Source of the DNA: Holacanthus passer
Lineage: Eukaryota; Chordata; Actinopteri; Pomacanthidae
Reading direction: 5' to 3'
NCBI GenBank assembly: GCA_025331565.1
Contig: JAFREQ010000154.1
Location: 12,501-76,500, forward strand
Length of the DNA: 64,000 bases
A program made the translations under genes and the position numbers. The stretch's first letter is position 1, and each line of letters starts with the position of its first letter. Shown piece by piece: positions 55,300 through 64,000 of this stretch. The notes under the pieces were generated by a model. That model did not search any database. It was not told the DNA's origin and saw nothing but the letters and a program-made list of their open reading frames with translations.

Positions 55300-56455
55300 G
55301 GCACTTTAAGCATTAGGTATCTTGTGAAACGGCAGCAGAGCTAAATGACTGATGGATCTTGTGAGGTGACTTGATGAGAACAAAGCTGGCTTTTCATTGG
55401 CAGAGAACCTTGAGAGCGTTTTTAGGTTTCGGCTGATTGGCTGGATAATTGAAGCGTCGCTCTCAGCCTCGCGCAGACGACGAGTCGAGTCGGACAAATT
55501 CTTGTATCGCTGAGTATCTGAAGGTCGAGTCTGCAGAGCTGGATATGAATGACATCAATCAGTCCATTCATCCCTCCATCACTCCTTCATCCAACTCTAA
55601 TGTCTCATCGTTCACCATCTTTCCTTCACGAGTCCAGACGTCACATCTCTGAAGCTTCTGCTCTGGATGTTCAGCGTGTGTGGAGGAAGATATGAACAGG
55701 TCGAACTGACAGAGATAATGATGGAAAGGCAGTTGATTATTTCTTATTATTGCAGATAATCGTCCGTCAATCTTTGTGGCATTTAACAGAATCATATTTA
55801 GCGGCATCAGATCTTTAAAAAGCGAATACCAGTGTAGATGAACACGCTTTATATTCGAGCTGAAATTCGGCAGAAAATTAACCTCGAAGAGAGTTTTCTA
55901 AAATTCTCTGGTTCCTGTTTTCACTGACATTAAATATCTTTGGTTTCTTATTCAGATAAAACAAAACAGTTGAAGACGTCGGCTCAGGGAAAATGTAACG
56001 GCCATTTTTCAATATTCAATCCATTAATTGAAATAATAGTAAACTATTAGGTAATTAAATAATTGTTGTTATTGAGTTGTTATTTTGTCTGTTCAGCGTA
56101 ACAACAGACTCGAAACTTGCTTGAGGCCATTAAAGAGCAAATATCTGCATTAATATGATGTGTTGATGAACTTTTCCAATCAATTTGCACTTTCATTCAA
56201 ACACTGACAGCAAAACCTTGACAACATTGTGATATTCGCTGTGGTTGATTCTCTTTCTGAAGCATTTTGAAATTTGAAATGAACCGAAACAAGACAGGTA
56301 GAAACACCTTAAAGAATCTGAAATACTGACACAGGCGAAAAACTAATTCAAGTTTGGTTTATTTGTTTTTTCTTAGAAACTCTGGTGTCATTTTATTTCA
56401 TTTGTTGTGACCTTAAACAAACCAGGCAACATTTAATTTGTAGACATTTTTAATC
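55300..56455. other. gene-free stretch
   Basis: AT-rich unique DNA; nothing recognised. Confidence 0.5.
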
Positions 56456-56469
56456 AGAGCATCCTGGTC

Positions 56470-56570
56470 CCTGCCTCAGTTTTAGACAGTGGCCATGACG
56501 GCGTCTGTGGTTCGAGTCTGTCCAGGCTCCTTCACCTCACTTCCTGTCACCTCTCCATGTGTGAGAACAT
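56470..56570 (+). repeat. Possible tRNA-derived SINE remnant
   Basis: TGGTTCGAGTCTGTCCAGG has a tRNA-type B box (GGTTCGAGTC) and is followed by CTTCCTGTCACCTCTCC, resembling the body of common teleost SINEs. The A box is not clear, so it is not called as a tRNA. Confidence 0.35.
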
Positions 56571-56890
56571 TATCTTCATAATACCAACTTTTCTAAGAAC
56601 TAAGAATTTTCCCACCGTCACAATCAGCAGCCACATTACGTTCACCTGACATTAAAAATCTGCTGCCGGTGTCGGATGATGAAGCGACGACGGCTGGATG
56701 TCATTTTAATTTCATTTTCACATTAGCTTTCATTTCAGTTGTGATTCTGTTGACATTTGAATAAATAAAAGTTGACACGAAAAACAGTCAGAGAAGGAAA
56801 CAAAAGTTTGATTTCTGAAAAGCGAGTGACACTGTATCTTATGAGTTCATAATAATGTGAGGATTCACGCTCCCACCACACACGCTCTCC

Positions 56891-56918
56891 AGGTCAGAGG
56901 TCAGAGGTCAGAGGTTCA
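56891..56918 (+). promoter_or_regulatory. DR1-type AGGTCA array
   Basis: Three perfect AGGTCA half-sites and a fourth imperfect one (AGGTTCA), each separated by one G: overlapping DR1 elements of the kind bound by RXR/PPAR, HNF4 or COUP-TF receptors. It may equally be a chance 7-bp microsatellite. Confidence 0.4.
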
Positions 56919-57077
56919 GCTCACACCAACACACCGAAGAGAAACGTCTGAAAACCTGAATCCTGTTTTACACTTGCTTTGGTTTGGTTCAACCAGAACA
57001 CCTGAAACCATTCAGACGCACACACAAACACTTTGTATGAATATCCATGAAGAGACACACAAATATGCTGACTCTCT

Positions 57078-57079
<2 letters not shown>

Positions 57080-57116
<37 letters not shown>

Positions 57117-57219
57117 AAAATCCCTGTGACCTCCAGCTGTCATGACGAACGAATGCAAGACACACACACACAGTCGCACAAACACCCACCGGCTTCACAT
57201 GGCCATGGTTTAGGAATGC

Positions 57220-57262
<43 letters not shown>

Positions 57263-57398
57263 GATAATCTATCAGTTCTCCCTCAGCAAACTGTCTGCCC
57301 CCTGCGACCATGAAATATGAATGAAATACAATTAGCAGCTTTAAAGAACTTCATCAAGGCCAAGGCCTCCATCCAAACACCCCCCGAAAATCCCCCCA

Positions 57399-57427
<29 letters not shown>
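57080..57427. repeat. Three (CA)n arrays
   Basis: AC arrays at 57080-57110, 57221-57261 and 57400-57427. Confidence 0.95.
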
Positions 57428-57429
<2 letters not shown>

Positions 57430-57830
57430 GAACTCTGTCGGAAAAGCAAATAAATATATAAATAAATAAAATATAACATCGTCCTTGGACGGAGCGACAA
57501 CAAATCACAAACATCTGTCGGAGCCTCAGATAAATAATCACGACGACTGTAAATGTTGACAAACACTGAGACTTTTGGCTTTTTCTTTTTTTCTGAAGAA
57601 ATAGAAACTTTTTTGTTCAGCCCTCATATTTGAGTTTTCAGTCTGGGAGCGCGGCGCTCTGCCCTCGTGACTCCCCTGCCATCCCTCCATCCTGAAATTT
57701 AATGGATGCAGTGACTCATTAAAAAGTGAAGGGGGGGTGGAGGGGATGGAGGGATGGAGGGGGGGCAAAAAAATTAGTAAAGAGACAGAGAGAGATAGAG
57801 ACAGAGAAAGGGGTGCTTCATTTCCATGGC

Positions 57831-57844
57831 GTTACCATGGCAAC
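57831..57844. promoter_or_regulatory. Consensus RFX X-box
   Basis: GTTACCATGGCAAC fits the full palindromic RFX consensus GTHNYYATRRNAAC with no mismatch. It lies in a GC-richer, repeat-poor pocket (57820-57910) between two purine-rich tracts. Confidence 0.5.
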
Positions 57845-57904
57845 AGAGACGGCGAGGTGCCCTTCTGCCGCCGCAGCGCCGAATATTAACCAGGCCTGTA
57901 TGCT

Positions 57905-58970
57905 CAGGTGCTAATTAGGAGGAGAGGAGAGGGAGGAGGAGGGAGGTCAGGAGGGAGGAGAGGGGACGAGAGCGAGAAAAAGAGAGTGAGAGGAGAGGTC
58001 AGGAGGGGGCAGGAGGGGAGGGGGAAAAACACGGGAGGCGAAGCGAGAGGAGGAGGAGGAGGAGGAGAGAAGGGGGGAGAGGTGGAGAGAGGAGGTCAGG
58101 AGGGGGCAGGGGATGAAGAGGAAGAGGATGGAGGAACAGGTGGTGAGTGGAGGAAGAGGAGGAGAAGGGACGAGAGGGAGAAGGGGACGAGAGAAGGTCA
58201 GGAAAGGTGACGAAGAAGGGAACAGGAGGAGGTCAGGGAGGAGAGGAGGAGGAGAAAACAAAGACAAAAGGGGAGAGATTTGGGAGAGGAGGAGCGGTGG
58301 AAGGAGAGAAGGTAGGAAGGAGGTCGCAAAGAGGAGAGAGGGAGAAGGAGTGAGAGTTGAGGGAGGAGATGACAAAACCGGAAAAGAGGAGAAGAGAGAA
58401 AAACGAAGAGGAGAAAAGGTGAAAACAGGAGAAATGCATTCAGGGGAGAGAGAGACGGGCAAGAAAAATTAAAAGAGAGATATGAGAGAGGAGAAGAAGA
58501 CAGGGAGGAGAGAAACAGATGAAAGATGAGAGGAGAGAGAGAAAGAAAAAGAGGAGGCAAAGGACAGAGAAGATTAAAAAAAGATGATGGAGGGATGAGA
58601 GAAAGGAAGGAGCTTCTGGAGAAATGAAGGAAGGAAGGAGAGAAAAATGAGGAGGAAGGATGTAAAAAAAGAGGAAAAGATAAATTAAGAAAACAGCAGA
58701 GGACAGAGAGGAAAAGGAGAAGGAGGGAAGAGAGATTTAAAAAAGTGGAGAGGAGGAAAAGATAAAGTGAGAAGAGGAGAAAGAGGAGCTCCTCCTTCTT
58801 GTGAGGGAAATAAGAGATAAAGAAAACGGAAAGGGATGAGAGAGAGAGAAAAGGATGAAGAAAGAGAGGAGGGACATAAACAGAGAAAAGGAGGCTAAGA
58901 AGTAGACACAGGGAGAAAAGAGAGGAGGAAGGAGAGATAAGGGGGAAGGAGGAGAGGAAGTGGAATCACG
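57905..58970. repeat. ~1.1 kb purine-rich tract on plus strand
   Basis: Nearly continuous G/A on the top strand (GGAGGAGGAGG and GAGAGAAAGA types, no fixed unit) with few pyrimidine interruptions. Overlapping ORFs (57908-58210 plus, 57947-58462 minus, 58113-58472 plus) are artefacts of this composition. Confidence 0.85.
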
Positions 58971-59104
58971 GGAGTCTTGCTTCCTCCGAGCCCGTCAGCC
59001 TGATCTGTTCTGCTCTGAGAGGTCAGAGGAGGACAAAGGAGGTGAAAGAGGGAGAGCGAGAGGAGGGATGAGAGGGGAAAAACAAAGGAGAGGAGGATGA
59101 TTAA

Positions 59105-59151
59105 AGGCAGAGAGAGAGAGAGCGGGAGATGAAAAGAGAAGTTTACAGAGG

Positions 59152-59227
<76 letters not shown>

Positions 59228-59236
59228 GGGGGATGA
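59105..59236. repeat. (GA)n microsatellite
   Basis: Pure GA array of about 31 units at 59155-59218 with GA-rich shoulders. Confidence 0.95.
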
Positions 59237-59366
59237 GAGGAGGCGAGACAGAGGAGGTGTAGAAAGAGAGCGAGAGAGAGGTCAATAAAGGGAGAGAGAT
59301 GCATGAGGCGAGACAGAGGAGGTGTAGAAAGAGAGCGAGCCGGGTCAATAAAACATGCATGAGGCA
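59237..59366. repeat. 65-bp tandem duplication
   Basis: The 34-base block from AGGCGAGACAGAGG to AGAGAGCGAG occurs at 59241-59274 and again at 59306-59339. Each is followed by a GGTCAATAAA and an ATGCATGAGGC block. Period 65. Confidence 0.85.
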
Positions 59367-59381
59367 GCCGCTCTGTGTACA

Positions 59382-59383
<2 letters not shown>

Positions 59384-59428
<45 letters not shown>

Positions 59429-59719
59429 CCATTTGCATGTATGTATGTTCACGTACGTCCTTATATATGTGTCTACATGTGTGTATAGAGCGTCTTCATC
59501 CATACGTGTCTTTGTCTCCTCGCCTCATGTGTCGTCACTGTGTGTGGGTGTGTGTGTGTGTGTGTCTATGCCCGAGTCATATTTAGCGTGTCTGATTCAG
59601 CCTCTCGTGTATATGCGTGTCCTCACGTCACGTGGATGTGTTTGCGAGTGTACGCGTGCATGAACGTCTCCATATGTGGATGTGTGTGTCTTCACGTGTG
59701 TGTGTGTGTGTGTGTGTGT
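59384..59719. repeat. (GT)n array and GT-rich region
   Basis: Perfect GT array at 59384-59427, then 270 bases of GT/TGTA/ACGT-rich DNA and a second array at about 59695-59719. Confidence 0.92.
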
Positions 59720-59951
59720 CCTCAGCTCACACGGCGTCTCCATCCAGCCATGAGCTGCTATAAGCCTGAGAGACTGTGCTCCGACACACACTTACATTCA
59801 GCTGTATATAGGTCAGTGCAGCGCGTCCATGCTAACAGTCGCTGCGCCGCCTCACGGCCTCCACTTCACATCATTTAGCAGCAGATGTCAGGATGCAGAA
59901 ATAAAACATGTGGAGAAAGTTTGAAGGAGACAAACTTCAGGTCTGTCCGTC

Positions 59952-59952
<1 letters not shown>

Positions 59953-59991
<39 letters not shown>
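59953..59991. repeat. (CA)n microsatellite
   Basis: About 19 AC units. Confidence 0.96.
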
Positions 59992-59993
<2 letters not shown>

Positions 59994-61339
59994 AATAAAA
60001 GACCAAATAATTCATGAGTTCGTCTCCATGTTAACACTGATCTTCCCTGCAGCGACAGTTTGAGTGACCTTTGACATAACTTATATCTAATAACGTGAGC
60101 ACTTACTGTGTTGAGTCAAAGAGCTTCAGCTTTTAATTTGATTGTGAGCAAAAGCCGACCTCAGTCTAAGTTTATAACGCGCCGGTCGACAGGAGGCTGA
60201 ATGTTGAACGCGACACTGATTGTGGACTCGAGCGCCAGGATTCACTGTGTTGAACGATGATGCTAAAACCCGACAGCGACGCCAAACTAAACCTTTGATG
60301 AGTTCAAAACATGCGATGGTGAAACGATGCATAAATAAGTTCCAACATATACGTGGTTCCCGTTTCGGTTCAGGAGGTTTCCCACAGGTTGGAACGTGTG
60401 AACGAGGTCACTTGGATGAGGACGTATGCACCGAGGCTCCTGAGGCGCTTTGGATAAAAGGTTCCACCAAATGGCACATTTTAATGACGAGTTAAATCCT
60501 TTATGGGGATTTAGTTAAAGGACTTAGAACTTTCTATTTAAAAAAATCATTTTATTTTTGGCCTGTCTTTTGTAGGATAAGCTGAGCCATAGGCAGCCTG
60601 CACTTCACACTGATGGAAGATTAGTCTGCAGATATTTGAGTTCTTCTGCACAGTAAACAGTGGTTTTATATCCACACAGAGCTGCACAATCAAGCCATCA
60701 AGTCATTCAGGGATATTTCACTTTCTTCATTTGTACAAAACCGGCGTGTTGTTTTACATGTTTTCTGTCTGGAGTTTAAATTGTCACAATATTGAGTTTT
60801 TGTGCCATTTGAAAACAATAATCACGACTGTTAACTGTCACCTCGACGTCTCGCTGCACAAATATAATTTTCCCATTTTTCATGCGGCACAATTTTAAAT
60901 CACAAACACGAGAAGTAGTTGAGTGAATTCATGTTTTATTGGTCGTCTCTGCTGAATTATTCCTCATCATCAAGCTGTTCTTTATCTGTATCTGACGCTT
61001 CGACGTGGACTCAGAGGTTCCTGCTGCAGATGACCTGCACCTCATCACAAATGCTATTTCATTTATTACCTCTCTGACTTTCACCATCAAACTCAGTGAA
61101 ACTAAGGTTTTATTTCGACCAAATGAGAGTGGGTGATTGTTAGAGCACTGGAAAGACGAACCAAGGTGGATTTGGGTGAATTATATTTTGTTTCTGTCGC
61201 TTTTTAATGGACAATGATAAAATGTATGTTTCTGTAAATGAAGTCTTGTGGCTTTAATAAGGATTGTTTCATCTGTGCAGCCTTGGGTTGGAAATCACAT
61301 CGACCTCACTCGTGTTCAGGGTTCAAATCTCTGCAGCCA
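59992..61339. other. gene-free stretch
   Basis: Unique AT-rich DNA; ORFs under 95 codons; nothing recognised. Confidence 0.5.
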
Positions 61340-61441
61340 GGTCCCAACATGGTGGAGACACTGAAACCAGAAGGAGCTGGTTTCAAAAACACATGGGAGC
61401 AATGTTCGACTGTCCACATACTTTTGGCCACATAGCGTATG
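61340..61441. mobile_element. DNA transposon remnant (Tc1/mariner-like end)
   Basis: GGGAGCAATGTTCGACTGTC followed by ACATACTTTTGGCCACATAG resembles the terminus of a short non-autonomous DNA transposon that I recognise from teleost genomes. The opposite end was not identified. Confidence 0.4.
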
Positions 61442-61789
61442 CTCTGAAGGATTTTATAGGTGGCACTTGTTCGTAGCAGGACACGAGCTGAGAGGAATCT
61501 GTGCCTGGGAGGCTCCGCTCAGGACAAACAGATCCCTTTCATCCAGTTCATTCATCCATATCTTGCAGACACACTCAATCAGGTTTGCCATCATCATCTA
61601 AAACAGACCCATCCATCTGTCTCCTGTTGCTTCGGTTTTGTTTTTTTTACCAGGACTTCCCTCTGACACGCTCACTCAGGGATTACAGGAACATCTCTGA
61701 CTGTTTCCTTCCCGCTGCTTGTTGGTACTATCACCGTTCGAGGAATTCGAGCTTTGTCTGCGACGGCTCTCATTGTGAGTCACTCCGGA

Positions 61790-62230
61790 TAAGACAGCCT
61801 CAGATGCAAATGTAAATGTAAATAACCGTCCAGCGATGCTACTTGTGCGTATAAAAGCGCTGCTGGGGGTGTAATGCATTCTTTTGCAGCGAGGGGGGAG
61901 AAAAGGCTTCGTCCTCTTCCTCTGAATAGGCAGGATGGGCCACCTCGCCGAAGAGAATTCCATTAGTGTTGGTTTCTGTGGAGGGTTTTACTGTCACACG
62001 GCTGCGACGCTGTCTCACAGGGCCTTCACGGCCTGCCAAGAAGCATTTCTGGAGCCGGCCATGGAGGGAGCCCCGCTGAGGAAAAAAGAGAAGCTCAGGC
62101 TCCACCAAAGGACTTCTAATAAACTTTTATCAGCTGCAGCGCTTCGGCCCCGACCAGATTTATTCTTTCACCTTACTCGACTTCCACTCGCTCTCTCGGC
62201 CGAGGGTCTGGATCTGAAACAGGTCGCAAC
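61790..62230 (+). promoter_or_regulatory. Candidate promoter/enhancer: octamer plus TATA-like box
   Basis: A perfect octamer ATGCAAAT (61804-61811) precedes TATAAAAG (61850-61857) by about 40 bases. Repeat-free, moderately CpG-containing sequence continues to about 62200. No linked exon recognised. Could be a conserved non-coding element instead. Confidence 0.3.
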
Positions 62231-62234
62231 GTTC

Positions 62235-63740
62235 ACGAGTGAGTGAATTCACCTGGATGACTGGAGATGTCTTCGTGTTTTGGTTCTGATTGGCTGTGAG
62301 GATCCGAGCAGGTTAGAAGGAGAGATGTTCAAATATCTCTCACAGACAGAGAATATGTTCATCGCTTTAGATGCTTTTTAATCTTTTAGCTGATGATTGA
62401 GGCCTAAAATGGTTCATTTTTGCAATTAGGGATAGTTTCGTCATTATCCGTCATAGACTGAAGGAATTATTCAGTATAGTTCAGAATATTGTTTGAGTTC
62501 AGTTTAGTTAAGCTTCACTGCTGTTTTCAAAACCACTTCTGAAGAAGAAACTTAGAAGAGCCACTTCGTTTTTATAACTTCTCAGTGTTTCATCTCGAAG
62601 AAATCAGCTGCCAACAAAGCAGTCTGAGCAATAATGTGGTGTCTTTGAGGCTCCTGTAGGTGGCGCTCTTTTCTTCCTGTCTTTTATAGCCAAATAAACT
62701 GCTGCTGGGAAACAATCACTTCCTATTAAAAACCAATATTTATTCACCTTTAAAAGAGCTGCAAGAGTTTAGAGACAAGAATGGAAAAAACAATCTGGAA
62801 CATTTTCTCGACTTCGTCATTCGAAAACAATTTTATTCTCGTTTTTATATTGATTGAAATTTTAAACATTTAAAAACTTGTAAACCATAAAGTTCATTTT
62901 TCAGAACGTCAACTTATTTCTCTACAGGTTTGCATCAATATCCAATTATCACAGGCATTCAGGTTATTTTTTATTTGATTGGCTGAACATGTGAACATTT
63001 TATCTCATTGGCAATAACTTGGACAAGCTCTTATCTCACTTATGAGAAAGCTGAGAGAGATGCGTGGCCGAGATTAGCCGGGATGCCGAGACACGCACAC
63101 ACCTTATCTTGTTTACTGTTGGGCTTCTGCTGTCTGCCTACACTCAGTTTCCATGGTAATATTAGGATTATTCCATGATAAAATATTCTGAATATTGTTA
63201 ATTCGTGTGTGAATCAATCGGATATTGCCGATGCTCTGATTGCATTGATTTCTGAAAAAGCTTTATGTGTTTGTCTCCTTAATCTGTTCTCGTTCTCTCC
63301 CTTCATCACTCTCCCTGTAGCCACGTGTGCTTTTCTACCTTCTCCTCAGATTCTGCTTTCACCACCCGAGTCTCGCGCAGAGGTCAAAGTCCGGACTGTG
63401 TTCGCTGCCTTGCTGAAGGGCCCTTAAGAAAGGAGGTTCGCCTTCAGTGAGTTTCAACCTGAGTGCTCCGGTAGAAGACCCTCTCCACGCTCCCCACTCA
63501 ATCTCCAACTACTAACCAGGGGAAATCAAGGTTAAATAAAGAAAATGAAAGGAGAATAAATAATCAGCGGTGAGCAGAGCAAGGAGCCGCATCTTATTTT
63601 GATTTGGAGGTGGAAGAAAAAAAGAGAAGAGCGGAGAGCGATTAGGAAACAGGGAGGGAGAGAATCATGCAGAGGGCTGAAGGAAACAGGGAGGAGCAGG
63701 CGAACAAGAAGACAAATTGAGAAACACGAGGTCGGTGACA
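62235..63740. other. gene-free stretch
   Basis: Unique DNA. The segment 63000-63190 (GAGATTAGCCGGGAT, CCATGGTAATATTAGGATTA) could be a conserved element; a CTCF-like motif is at 62651. No gene recognised. Confidence 0.45.
62651..62669 (+). promoter_or_regulatory. CTCF-like motif
   Basis: CTCCTGTAGGTGGCGCTCT contains the GTAGGTGGCGCT variant of the CTCF core, forward orientation. Confidence 0.35.
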
Positions 63741-63761
63741 CAACACACACACACACACACA

Positions 63762-63793
<32 letters not shown>

Positions 63794-63898
63794 TCTTTTC
63801 CTCTCGATTTTATCCCCATTACGGTTTATTCTAACAGGCTGCACCTCCTGCTCAAACACCTGCATCACCATCTGATAACAGGAGGAAACACTCAGGAG

Positions 63899-63932
<34 letters not shown>
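63741..63932. repeat. Two (CA)n microsatellites
   Basis: AC arrays at 63741-63789 (one interruption) and 63901-63932. Confidence 0.95.
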
Positions 63933-63934
<2 letters not shown>

Positions 63935-64000
63935 TATATGCAATAATAAAGTTAAATAATTACAATTGAAGCTGGTTACTGTGTGAAATGTTTGGACACC

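Noticed and set aside
56505..56530. Possible tRNA gene (B-box-like GGTTCGAGTC)
   Set aside because: No A box or cloverleaf could be drawn; the context looks like a SINE body.
57908..58560. Lys/Glu/Gly- and Ser/Pro/Leu-rich ORFs up to 171 codons
   Set aside because: Composition artefacts of the purine tract, open in several frames on both strands at once.
59237..59366. CRISPR-like direct repeats
   Set aside because: Only two adjacent units without regular spacers, in a vertebrate genome.

Overview
This is vertebrate nuclear DNA, most likely from a ray-finned (percomorph-type) teleost. The evidence is a recognisable fish orthologue of the vertebrate gene ZHX2 whose coding sequence is interrupted by a spliced intron, an L2/CR1-type LINE of the kind common in fish, many long (CA)n, (GA)n and (TCC)n microsatellites, and several short dispersed repeats that recur within the window and resemble repeats common in teleosts. 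There is no sign of bacterial organisation: no operons, no dense ORFs, no ribosome binding sites.

The window holds one confidently identified cellular protein-coding gene, zhx2 (zinc fingers and homeoboxes 2), on the minus strand. The large coding exon runs from an acceptor after 47998 down to a donor at 44672, with the ATG at 47661. A phase-compatible second coding exon lies at 42372-42192 and carries the last 59 residues. A strong donor sits 3 nt after the stop codon, and a strong minus-strand acceptor at 34222 could begin a 3'UTR exon reaching an AATAAA near 30275. Sequence above 48 kb is probably intron or 5' flank of zhx2; no promoter or upstream exon could be placed with confidence.

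Layout. 0-15 kb: gene-free, with a 400-bp AACC-type minisatellite (1.6-2.0 kb), a GA-then-GT block (11.6-12.3 kb) and dispersed repeats. 15.5-19 kb: a frameshifted minus-strand L2-like LINE with a complete-looking endonuclease domain. 19-30 kb: gene-free, with unique stretches that could be conserved non-coding elements. 30-34 kb: homopolymers, microsatellites, repeats and the possible zhx2 3'UTR. 35-42 kb: intron or flank with a homeodomain-core-rich candidate element at 41.8 kb. 42.2-48 kb: zhx2. 48-64 kb: purine-rich tracts, CA/GT arrays, a consensus RFX X-box (57831), a DR1-type AGGTCA array (56891), a 65-bp tandem duplication (59.24-59.37 kb) and further candidate regulatory stretches.

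ZHX2 proteins are nuclear transcriptional repressors that form homo- and heterodimers with other ZHX proteins and with NF-YA. Everything else supported here is repeat or possible cis-regulatory DNA. CTCF-like motifs, several of them inside dispersed repeats, lie on both sides of zhx2 in convergent orientation. No undescribed protein system was found. The most notable observations are the exon structure and the eroded second homeodomain of zhx2, the repeat-borne CTCF-like motifs, and the long strand-asymmetric purine tracts.
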